From: Nocardioides eburneiflavus
GTDB taxonomy: Bacteria > Actinomycetota > Actinomycetes > Propionibacteriales > Nocardioidaceae
DNA length: 64,000 nucleotides
NCBI RefSeq assembly: GCF_004785795.1
Contig: NZ_SRRO01000001.1
Location: 3,534,001 to 3,598,000, forward strand
Reading direction: 5' to 3'
The translations under genes were made by a program, and so were the position numbers. The notes beneath the pieces were generated by a model that was not told the DNA's origin, made no database searches, and saw only the letters and a program-made list of their open reading frames with translations. Below are positions 7,653 through 14,814 of this stretch, one piece after another. Position 1 is the stretch's first letter. Each line of letters starts with the position of its first letter.

Positions 7653-7915
7653 CCCGTCATCATCCCGCACAGAACACGGTCGGCACGGCGACGCTCGCCG
7701 GTCCTGATGACCGCCGCGAGGTGAGCCTTAGCCTGTTCCCTCTGAGATACACGGCAGCAACCCGACCTGACGGAGGAGACCCACTCTTGGGCCGCCTGTG
7801 CTCGCAGGATGGCTGCCTCCCTGCCAGTGAGCCCATCGGCCGAATAGGCACGGTAGCGATCGCACCTACTCGTCGCATCCGCTCGTTCAAAAGGGGACCG
7901 AACCGGCAGCGACAC
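7649..7915 (-). CDS. small helical protein coupled to 7317..7652
   Basis: The frame ends at 7649 with a four-base overlap with the next gene's ATG. Its start is unclear: GTG 7915 or ATG 7960. The C-terminal 60 residues read as natural helices: LTGREAAILRAQAAQEWVSS, then VSQREQAKAHLAAVIRTGER. I recognise no family. Coupling to the antitoxin-like gene and divergence from the ImmA/IrrE gene suggest a small regulatory or toxin-antitoxin-like unit, but that is inference. Confidence 0.5.
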   Translation of the reverse strand: MSLPVRSPFERADATSRCDRYRAYSADGLTGREAAILRAQAAQEWVSSVRSGCCRVSQREQAKAHLAAVIRTGERRRADRVLCGMMTG

Positions 7916-7975
7916 GCGACGGGCGGGGTTGGTTAATGCGCGGACAAGTAGGCCACGCATCACCAGACTGGCCGC

Positions 7976-9151
7976 ATGGGTTCTGTCAAGGCGCTCGTCG
8001 AGCCTGAACTGCTGACCTGGGCTCGCCGGACTGCCAACCTTGAGCCGCTGGCAGCCGCGCGCAAGATGAAAGTGCCCGAGGGGCGCGTGGAGGAGTGGGA
8101 GTCGGGCGACCGTGCTCCGACCATCGCCGAACTGCGTCGCGCGGGCGAGGTATACAACCGACCGCTCGGGGTGTTCTTCCTTGCGGAACCGCCGCAGGGG
8201 TTCGAAACCCTGCGCGACTTCCGTCGTCTCGCGCTGGGCGTCGCGGGCGAGTGGTCGGCTGCGCTCCACGCTGAGTACCGCCGTGCCCACGACCAGCGTG
8301 ACGCGCTGTTGGAGATCGCCGAACTCGACGACCAGTCGCATTCCCACGCGTGGCGGCTGACCATTCCGGATGACGACGTCGTCATCGCCCGCATGGCACG
8401 CGACCTGCTGGAGGAGGTCGCGCCACTCTCGCCTCCTACCCCAGCGGCAGATGAGTACGCGCACGTCGCTTACTGGACTGCTGCACTCGAAGAGGCAGGT
8501 GTCCTGGTCATGCACACGGCTGGTGGCCGGGTCAGCACCGATGAGATGCGTGCCTTCTCGCTCTATTTCGATGACATCCCAGTCATCGTCCTGAACGGCG
8601 CCGACTTCCCGCGCGGGCGTCTCTTCTCGCTGCTCCACGAGTACGCCCACCTGCTCCTCCACACGGCGGGACTGTGCGACACCCGCACCGACCAACGCGC
8701 CACCACCGAGAATCGCTGGGTCGAGGCCCGCTGCAACGCACTCGCCGCAGAGATCCTCATGCCGACTGCCGACCTGCTCAACTGTGCTCTCGTCACCGGA
8801 CACCCGACGGGGGAGCGGTGGACGCTCGACGAACTCATTGACGCTGCACGACCGTTCGGAGTTAGCGCCGAGTCGTTCCTACGGCGACTCGTCACCCTGG
8901 GCCGCGTTCCGCTCGTGCAGTACACAGATTTCCGCGACACCTACCGCAGTGACGGCGTCGAGCGGCCCAAGCCCGGCGGCGGCAACTTCTACGTCAATAA
9001 GGCCCGCGACCTCGGCAAGGGCTACGTCCGCACCGTGTCGAGCGCCCACGGTCGCGCCCTCATCGACAGCACCACCGCAGCCACCTACCTCGGTGTCAGG
9101 GTCGACCAAATCGCCGACCTCGCAGCCCGCGCCAGGCTGACCGGGACCTGA
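7976..9151 (+). CDS. ImmA/IrrE-family metallopeptidase with XRE-like N-terminus
   Basis: A 391-residue protein of the ImmA/IrrE (COG2856) zinc peptidase family. These typically cleave a repressor or antitoxin to trigger induction. The zinc motif HEYAH is at residues 221-225, and the third ligand is likely E250 in VEARCNALAAEILMP. The N-terminal 70 residues resemble a degenerate XRE-type helix-turn-helix (EPLAAARKMKVPEGRVEEWE...PTIAELRRAGEVY). It is followed after two bases by the DUF4411 gene, a known partnership in which ImmA/IrrE plus a PIN-like protein behave as a toxin-antitoxin-like module. The frame is intact and ATG 7976 is the natural start. Confidence 0.9.
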   Translation: MGSVKALVEPELLTWARRTANLEPLAAARKMKVPEGRVEEWESGDRAPTIAELRRAGEVYNRPLGVFFLAEPPQGFETLRDFRRLALGVAGEWSAALHAEYRRAHDQRDALLEIAELDDQSHSHAWRLTIPDDDVVIARMARDLLEEVAPLSPPTPAADEYAHVAYWTAALEEAGVLVMHTAGGRVSTDEMRAFSLYFDDIPVIVLNGADFPRGRLFSLLHEYAHLLLHTAGLCDTRTDQRATTENRWVEARCNALAAEILMPTADLLNCALVTGHPTGERWTLDELIDAARPFGVSAESFLRRLVTLGRVPLVQYTDFRDTYRSDGVERPKPGGGNFYVNKARDLGKGYVRTVSSAHGRALIDSTTAATYLGVRVDQIADLAARARLTGT

Positions 9152-9153
9152 CC

Positions 9154-9651
9154 TTGGCCGACGACACGCCCAGCCTCTTCGAGACCTACTCGTTCGACAC
9201 CAGCGCGATCATCAACGGGCGCCGCGACATCTTCAAGCCCACCACCTTCGGTCCCATCTGGGACGCCATCGAGGACATGATTCGGGCAGGACAGGTCCAG
9301 GCCGTGGACGAAGTGAAGCGCGAACTCAAACGCAAGTCCGACGAGGCCAACGCATGGGCGAAGCGCTGCTCGAACATGTTCGTCCCGCTCTCACGCGAGA
9401 TTCAAATCTCCACCCGCGAGATCCTCGCGGCGCATCCCCGCCTGCTCGGGCAGGGCGGTGGCCCCCGGAACGGAGCCGACCCGTTCGTCATCGCGTTAGC
9501 CCACGCACGGGGCGGCACCGTCGTCACCCAAGAGACGCCACGCAACATCAACAAGCCGCGCATTCCTGATGTGTGCATCGCTATGGGCATCCCGTGGGTG
9601 ACGTTGCCCGACTTCGTCGACGCCCAAGGCTGGACCCTGCGACTGGGGTGA
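9154..9651 (+). CDS. DUF4411 family PIN-like protein
   Basis: A 165-residue protein starting at TTG 9154, two bases after the ImmA/IrrE stop. The N-terminal SFDTSAII puts an Asp at residue 15. Acidic residues follow around 53-57, then NGADPFVIALA with Asp 109 and IPDVC near the C-terminus. This spacing of acidic residues is that of PIN-type RNases, and the overall sequence matches DUF4411. The pair probably acts as toxin (this protein) and peptidase/regulator (7976..9151). Activity is inferred from the family, not shown here. Confidence 0.85.
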   Translation: MADDTPSLFETYSFDTSAIINGRRDIFKPTTFGPIWDAIEDMIRAGQVQAVDEVKRELKRKSDEANAWAKRCSNMFVPLSREIQISTREILAAHPRLLGQGGGPRNGADPFVIALAHARGGTVVTQETPRNINKPRIPDVCIAMGIPWVTLPDFVDAQGWTLRLG

Positions 9652-9791
9652 TTGCGGCGCACTCGCACCGCATCGCCACGGGGCCGCAAGACGGGTTGGA
9701 CGCCACGCCCTCAGATCCCGGATCCGGGTCCAGATCTCGTCCCCCTGAGAAGCCCCTGCGCGCGAATCCACCTCTACCTAGGCCTACCAGT

Positions 9792-9820
9792 TGTCTCGCA
9801 TGTCTCGCAGATGTCTCGCA
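9792..9820. repeat. three TGTCTCGCA repeats upstream of a winged-helix gene
   Basis: TGTCTCGCA occurs at 9792-9800, 9801-9809 and 9812-9820, about 110 bases before the winged-helix gene at 9931. Two copies are directly abutting and the third follows after two bases. Such short phased copies are typical binding sites for a replication initiator or autoregulator. The role is inferred from position. Confidence 0.6.
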
Positions 9821-9930
9821 CTGGGTCTCTCAAGGTTCCGTACGAAACCAGAACTCACTGTCCGGGAGTCGTCGAATCGACTGGCGGCACGCGCTGTATC
9901 CACCAGCGGAATCGGCGTACGGTCGCAGAC

Positions 9931-10872
9931 ATGTCCTCGAAGTCATCCGCCGCCTCCGCTGGTACCTCTGCCGGCGCCAGCGAGCCGGCGCCCAGCGCAG
10001 CCACCTCCTCGCGCTCGGAGCCCGCAGTTGACCCGGAGAAGGTCGCGTCCCCCGATCTCGCCCGAGAGGACATGGTGCGCTACACCGGCCGGGGTTACAC
10101 CACCATCCGCCACGTCTTCGTGCAGAAGCACAGCGGCACCGACCGCTCCTCCACGCTTGCGCGGCTCCTCCGCAACAAGAAGCGGCGTGCGCTGATCCTC
10201 TACTTGATGCTCCTCACCCTGTGGGACCCCAAGCGCGAGCCGCTTCGCTCGGAGGTATGGCTGAGACTCCTCGACGTAGCAGGAGGCAGCCTGACCTGGT
10301 CGCCGTCCAGTCTGTCGGAGGCGTGGACCCACCTCGTCGACATGGAACTCATCGAGCGCAAGCGCGTGAAGCGGATGGCCCACCTCGTGCCTCGACGCGA
10401 GGACGCCCGCAAGGCCTACGGGCGCCCCGACGGCAAGAAGCGCATCGACCGCTACTTCCAACTCCCCGGCTCCTTCTGGACCGAGAAGTGGTTCGACAAG
10501 TTGTCGATGCCAGCCCTGTGCATGCTCCTCATCATCCTCAAGGAGACCAACGACGACAACGCTGAGATCCACCTCACCCACGAGCAGGTCGAGGAGTGGT
10601 ACGGCATCTCGGCGTCGTCGGCGGCGACCGGCTTCGCAGAACTAGAAGACGTCGGACTGGTGACGATCCGCCGCGACCAGATCGAGGCCGGGCTGTCCCT
10701 CAACGGCTACACGTGGCACCTCTACTACCGCCTCAACGACGACTTCAGCACTACGGCGCGCGCGCAGGCTCGTGACGATGCGATGAAGGGCGGCAAGGCG
10801 CGAGCCGCCGCGAGAGGGCGGCCACCAAGGGCGGGGTCAAGCGGACCACCGACAAGAAGCCTCGCACCGTGA
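9931..10872 (+). CDS. winged-helix DNA-binding protein, possible replication initiator; C-terminus probably frameshifted
   Basis: ATG 9931 gives 313 residues. The first 40 are a Ser/Ala/Pro-rich linker. Two similar winged-helix-like blocks follow: one around residues 85-145 (RALILYLMLLTLWD, then SLSEAWTHLVDMELIERKR), and one around 185-240 (PALCMLLIILKE, then VEEWYGISASSAATGFAELEDVGLVTI). Tandem winged helices behind short direct repeats are the layout of many plasmid Rep proteins. After residue about 290 this frame becomes Arg/Pro/Gly-rich. The neighbouring frame instead gives a Lys/Thr-rich tail (TKKTSASKTSAPRSGKKPVK) ending at 11000, so one indel near 10,800-10,815 has probably replaced the native tail. 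Confidence 0.65.
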   Translation: MSSKSSAASAGTSAGASEPAPSAATSSRSEPAVDPEKVASPDLAREDMVRYTGRGYTTIRHVFVQKHSGTDRSSTLARLLRNKKRRALILYLMLLTLWDPKREPLRSEVWLRLLDVAGGSLTWSPSSLSEAWTHLVDMELIERKRVKRMAHLVPRREDARKAYGRPDGKKRIDRYFQLPGSFWTEKWFDKLSMPALCMLLIILKETNDDNAEIHLTHEQVEEWYGISASSAATGFAELEDVGLVTIRRDQIEAGLSLNGYTWHLYYRLNDDFSTTARAQARDDAMKGGKARAAARGRPPRAGSSGPPTRSLAP

Positions 10873-11003
10873 AGCCCCGCACAGGGAAGGCCGGCGCTGG
10901 GATGGCACGCGCGACGAAGAAGACGAGCGCCAGCAAGACGAGCGCCCCGCGGAGCGGCAAGAAGCCCGTCAAGAAGTCGACGACGACCGAGAGGGGGTGA
11001 GAA

Positions 11004-11159
11004 GTGCAGATCATCCGACCTGGGCCCAGCCTGAGCCCCGACGCATGGAGGACAGTTCGGGCCGCCATCCATGGATGGGGCCCGACCCTGCGATTCGTCA
11101 CGATCATCGCGGCTGCCACCGCGTGCCTGATCGCTGTCCTAGTTGTACTCCCATTCTAA
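11004..11159 (+). CDS. 51-residue single-pass membrane peptide
   Basis: GTG 11004 is preceded by a purine-rich ribosome site (GAGGGGGTGAGAA) and starts four bases after the TGA that would end the native frame of the preceding protein. Residues about 1-30 are soluble (LSPDAWRTVRAAIHGWG). Residues 32-51 are one hydrophobic helix, FVTIIAAATACLIAVLVVL, ending PF-stop, so the C-terminus lies at the membrane. Small membrane peptides next to replication genes are common in actinobacterial integrative elements (Spd-type spread genes), but no family is claimed. A terminator follows directly. Confidence 0.6.
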   Translation: MQIIRPGPSLSPDAWRTVRAAIHGWGPTLRFVTIIAAATACLIAVLVVLPF

Positions 11160-11168
11160 CCAAGCGCC

Positions 11169-11202
11169 AGGGGTCGGTCTAGATGAATCTGGACCGACCC
11201 CT
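11169..11202 (+). terminator. stem-loop terminator
   Basis: AGGGGTCGGTC and GACCGACCCCT form a perfect 11-bp stem that extends inward with weaker pairs around a TGAA loop. There is no T-run, which is common in high-GC actinobacteria. It lies ten bases after the small membrane gene and 200 bases before the methyltransferase. Confidence 0.65.
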
Positions 11203-11399
11203 CGTGCGACGTCTTCACCGGTGGGCCCGTGTTGCCGGTCGGCTTGCCGGCGGGCATCTCACTGACCCTTCGTGTTGCTGCGTGCGCGAAACTCTCTCCA
11301 CAGCCGACTCGAACACAGCGAGCGGTCTGTTCGATTCGTGTTCGGAGTTCCTCGCGAGTCCATCGTCTGACGGCTCGGACGGTAGGGCAGGATTGGCTC

Positions 11400-13028
11400 A
11401 TGCTTCCCGGGGACTCCGCTGACCTTCGCAAGGCACGGGGAGCGTTCTTCACCCCTCCGGCAGTCGCCCGCTTCATCAACTCCTGGGCGATCCGCGACGC
11501 CGGCGACGCGGTGCTCGAACCGTCATGCGGAGAGGCCGTCTTCCTACACGAGGTACCCCGCACCCACACCGGCCGAGTGGTTGGTGTCGAGATCCACTCC
11601 GGGTCCGCCCAGGAGGCCGAGCGAACCCTCAACCGTGAGGGCATCGAGGCCGTCGTCCACAACGTCGACTTCTTCGCCCACGACGAGTTCGGCGCCTACG
11701 ACGTCGCCGTTGGAAACCCGCCCTACGTCCGCTACCAGGGCTGGACCGGGGAGGCCCGCAGCAAGAGCCGGGAGGCCGCCCTAAGGGCCGGGGTGAACCT
11801 CACGGCGCTGGCGTCCTCCTGGGCCGCGTTCACCGTCCACTCGGCCCTGCACCTGCGCGCTGGCGGCCGCCTCGGGCTCGTCCTCCCCGCCGAGTTGCTC
11901 ACCGTCAACTACGCGGCCCCGGTGCGCCGCTTCCTGCTCGAACACTTCGCCGACGTGACGCTGGTCCTTTTCGAGGAGCGCGTGTTCCCCGGCGTCGACG
12001 TTGACGCGGTCCTCCTGCTCGCCGATGGCTACGACCCGGCCGGACGCAAGGGCACCGACCGCATGAGCGTGCACCAGGTGCGCGACGCCGCAGGGCTCAC
12101 CGACCTCGCCGAGGCACACCGCTGGACGCCTCCCGCGCGGGGCGGCCGCTGGTCCGCTGGTCTCCTCTCGGCCGATGGTCTCGACGCGTTCTTGAAGGCC
12201 ACGGAGGGCCGCGGGTTCGACACGCTCGGATGCTGGGGCGAGACGACGCTCGGCATGGTCACGGGCAACAACAAGTACTTCGCCCTCAGCCCGTCCAAGG
12301 TCGCCGAACTGGGCCTCGCCGACTCCGACGTCATCCGCCTCTCACCGCCCGGCTCCCGCCACCTCCGCGGCCTCTCGTTGACTCGTGACGCGCTCGACCG
12401 GCTCGGCCAGGAGGGGCAGTCCACGATGCTGTTCCGGCCCGTGGACGAGCCGTCCAAGGCTGCCGAGTCGTACATCGCCAGCGGCGAGGACCTCGACGTC
12501 CACCTGGCCTACAAGTGCCGCGTGCGACCCGACTGGTGGCGCGTACCGTACCTCCGACCGGCCGACCTCTTCCTCACCTACATGAACGCCGACACCCCGC
12601 GCCTGTCGACCAACCGAGCGCGGGCCCACCACCTCAACTCGGTGCACGGCATCTACCTCCACCCGGACCGTCGCGAAGACGGCATGAGCCTCCTGCCCGT
12701 CGCGTCCCTCAACTCCGTCACGCTGCTCGGCGCCGAGGTCGTAGGACGCGCGTACGGGGGTGGCATGCTGAAGATCGAACCTCGCGAGGCGGACGTACTT
12801 CCGGTGCCGTCGGCGACGCTCGTAGGCAGGCACCGTGAAGCCCTGACGGCACTCCGGCCGGCCGTGACCTCACTCCTGCGCTCCGGGCATCTCCTGGACG
12901 CTGTGGCGGCCGTCAACGACGTCCTCCTGGTCAAGGGGCTGCGGATGTCGAAGCGGTCGCTGGCCGCTGTTCGTGACGAGCACGCGGGCCTGACCGCCCG
13001 CCGAGTTGCACGTGGAAAGGGCAACTGA
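11400..13028 (+). CDS. N6-adenine DNA methyltransferase (type II restriction-modification)
   Basis: The ATG at 11400 begins MLPGDSADLRKARGAFFTPP, a normal start for the Eco57I/PaeR7I-like adenine methyltransferases with the R-K-x-x-G-x-x-x-T-P element. The AdoMet motif is LEPSCGEAVF (39-48) and the catalytic NPPY motif is at residues 106-109. The remaining 430 residues form a target-recognition domain with no nuclease motif. The total of about 542 residues fits the family. The endonuclease candidate at 13030 follows after one base, so the two form a restriction-modification operon. A 240-base leader upstream contains a CGAACAC/GTGTTCG inverted pair that could bind a regulator. Confidence 0.9.
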   Translation: MLPGDSADLRKARGAFFTPPAVARFINSWAIRDAGDAVLEPSCGEAVFLHEVPRTHTGRVVGVEIHSGSAQEAERTLNREGIEAVVHNVDFFAHDEFGAYDVAVGNPPYVRYQGWTGEARSKSREAALRAGVNLTALASSWAAFTVHSALHLRAGGRLGLVLPAELLTVNYAAPVRRFLLEHFADVTLVLFEERVFPGVDVDAVLLLADGYDPAGRKGTDRMSVHQVRDAAGLTDLAEAHRWTPPARGGRWSAGLLSADGLDAFLKATEGRGFDTLGCWGETTLGMVTGNNKYFALSPSKVAELGLADSDVIRLSPPGSRHLRGLSLTRDALDRLGQEGQSTMLFRPVDEPSKAAESYIASGEDLDVHLAYKCRVRPDWWRVPYLRPADLFLTYMNADTPRLSTNRARAHHLNSVHGIYLHPDRREDGMSLLPVASLNSVTLLGAEVVGRAYGGGMLKIEPREADVLPVPSATLVGRHREALTALRPAVTSLLRSGHLLDAVAAVNDVLLVKGLRMSKRSLAAVRDEHAGLTARRVARGKGN

Positions 13029-13029
13029 C

Positions 13030-14013
13030 GTGGCCTCGAAGGACGAGACCAAGAAGGCGCTTGCGTGGCCTCTGTTCGACGCGCTCGTAAGAGACGCGCC
13101 GATGCGGCACCTGAACCCGTGGGAGAAGGGGAAGTTCGTCCCCGACTTCGAGACGTTGGAGCGTCTGCTGGGTGTTCCGCTGCTGCTTGAAGCGAAGACC
13201 ACCTCAGGCGTCCCGGCCTTGGCGCTCGACGTGTGGGTCGCCTACGAACTGCGCCGCGCGGGGCTCGACCCGGACGCCGTCTGGCCGCGTGAAGAGCCGC
13301 CGCGGGTGGTCTCCAGCGACATCCTGAAGTTCGTCGACACGCAGTACAAGAAGACGACGAAGGAGATCCGCGAGCGCATGGCGAAGGGCGGCAACACCTT
13401 CGGCGGGACGCTCGGCGCATCGGCCAACCTGCTCGGCAAGAACTACTTGAAGCAGGTCGACGTCATCATGAGTCACTGGTCCACCGGGCCGGAGATCATG
13501 ATCTCGACCAAGCGCATGGACTCCTCCTTCGGGAAGAACGCCGCCAACCGTGTCGAGGAGTCGTACGGCGACGCGAAGAACCTTCGTCTGCGGCACCCCC
13601 AGGCGGCATGCGGGTTCGTCTACGGCCTGCGCTCCACGTGCTGGGACGAGACGCCGGACAAGGCCGCGTGGCTGGTCGACCTGCTCGGCAAGTTGGGCCG
13701 CGAGGACGACGCCTACCACGCGTGCGCCCTGGTCGTGCCGCAGTACGGCGGTGAGGTGACTGAGGAGGACGTTGACGAGGAGGCACCCGTCGGCGACGTG
13801 GTCGTGCCTGAAGCCGACCCGGAACTTGAACTCGAACTTGACGAGGTGCGAGCGCAACTCGATGCGCTGCCGATCGTGAGGCTGAAGCACGATGTCGTTC
13901 CTCATGAGGTGAGCCCGGCTCGCTTCTTCGAGATCATGTTGACCAAGACTCTCGACAACACTCCGGTCAACTTCCACGCGGGAGCGCGGGCACTGCGCGA
14001 CGCCGGCCGCTGA
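13030..14013 (+). CDS. probable type II restriction endonuclease
   Basis: GTG 13030 lies one base after the methyltransferase stop; an upstream in-frame GTG at 13006 would overlap it. The 327-residue product has the core TGPEIMISTKRM followed by SSFGKNAANRVEESYGDAKNLR and RHPQAACGFVYGLRS. A PE-x(n)-S-T-K element followed by a conserved charged helix is how the PD-(D/E)xK fold often looks in restriction enzymes beside Eco57I/PaeR7I-type methylases. An acidic linker lies at about residues 240-275. The call rests mainly on position and this core. The recognition site cannot be read from sequence. Confidence 0.75.
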   Translation: MASKDETKKALAWPLFDALVRDAPMRHLNPWEKGKFVPDFETLERLLGVPLLLEAKTTSGVPALALDVWVAYELRRAGLDPDAVWPREEPPRVVSSDILKFVDTQYKKTTKEIRERMAKGGNTFGGTLGASANLLGKNYLKQVDVIMSHWSTGPEIMISTKRMDSSFGKNAANRVEESYGDAKNLRLRHPQAACGFVYGLRSTCWDETPDKAAWLVDLLGKLGREDDAYHACALVVPQYGGEVTEEDVDEEAPVGDVVVPEADPELELELDEVRAQLDALPIVRLKHDVVPHEVSPARFFEIMLTKTLDNTPVNFHAGARALRDAGR

Positions 14014-14143
14014 GGACCCAGATTTGCCTTTGCGTTCTATGTCCGACGTTCTACGGGGACTTCGACCAGCACGATGTGACATCCCGGCGCTCGGACGGTT
14101 CTTGGGACGTGAGAGGCCGGCTGCGTGGCCGAAGGTACGGCCG

Positions 14144-14524
14144 TTACCCACGAGCGACGCTGCGCAAGGGGCAGAGCCGCGGTAGGCGCATACCCCCTAT
14201 CGCATTGACTGCGCACGCGCCGCAGTCCCCATGGCCATCCGGAAGCACTTCCCCGTCCACCTGGGCGTCCATCGCGTGGGCGGCGCGGTCTCGTGTCGCG
14301 AAGCCTGAGATCTCGGTCGCCCAGACGATGCCTCGAACCGGATGACTGAGAGTCAGGGCGGTCCGCGGCTCGCCTGCACCATCGAGGCGGTGCGTGGCAA
14401 AACACTGAAGGGGCCCTATCCGGCTAGGGCGGAGGTAGTCGAGTAGCACCTCCAGGACACCCTCTACGGAGGGACCGTCGGCGTGCATGAAGTTGGTGCG
14501 ATGGGGTGAGTGTGAACCGGTCAT
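14144..14524 (-). CDS. hypothetical protein
   Basis: ATG 14524 directly follows a GGGAGGG ribosome site. The 126-residue product reads as natural protein for about 105 residues (VEGVLEVLLDYLRPSRIGPL, ALTLSHPVRGIVWATEISGF). The end (RLPRLCPLRSVARG) looks out of frame and may hide another indel. It is convergent with the restriction gene. No family is recognised. Confidence 0.45.
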   Translation of the reverse strand: MTGSHSPHRTNFMHADGPSVEGVLEVLLDYLRPSRIGPLQCFATHRLDGAGEPRTALTLSHPVRGIVWATEISGFATRDRAAHAMDAQVDGEVLPDGHGDCGACAVNAIGGMRLPRLCPLRSVARG

Positions 14525-14643
14525 ACCCTCCCTATGCCAGCAAGCGACGATGAGCGACCCCGAGCGCGGTCGGGGATGAACGCCTGCCGCATGTCGTGTT
14601 CGTTGCCTGGCTCTAGGACCCATCCGCCGGTAGCAGAACCGAA

Positions 14644-14792
14644 AGTGGCCGCGCGGCGAGCCGCGTGCACGGGTTGTGGGCCCGTCGAGGGGGTTCCGGC
14701 CACTTGCGATCTTGGAAGTGGCCGGACCCGTTGAAGCGTTTTCGCAGGTCAGAGGCTTGCGGCGCCACGATTTCGGCCTTGCGGCCACTTTC
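14644..14792. repeat. AGTGGCC repeats, left cluster
   Basis: AGTGGCC or its complement occurs at 14644-14650, 14698-14704, 14717-14723 and 14783-14789. The last belongs to an 18-bp segment (14775-14792) that is the exact inverse of 16397-16414. No coding frame of quality covers this stretch. Together with the right cluster it forms a noncoding repeat region that the IS element has split. Confidence 0.6.
14736..14754. other. att-like 19-bp sequence, internal copy
   Basis: GCGTTTTCGCAGGTCAGAG differs at one base from the copy at 20199-20217. It may be an attachment-site remnant marking a junction between two elements; no integrase is seen in the window. Confidence 0.4.
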
Positions 14793-14814
14793 CACTTCGC
14801 CTAACAGGGATATA

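Noticed and set aside
1740..7950. A 14-base direct repeat (TGCGCGGACAAGTA at about 1741 and 7937)
   Set aside because: A single 14-base match is expected by chance in a window of this size and composition; the flanks do not match.
7649..8803. Long minus-strand frame across the ImmA/IrrE gene
   Set aside because: Upstream of about 7,960 it is the antisense of the peptidase gene; only the last 90-100 codons read as natural protein, and those are annotated.
9792..9820. Short CRISPR-like array
   Set aside because: The units are nine bases long and nearly abutting, with no spacers and no cas genes.
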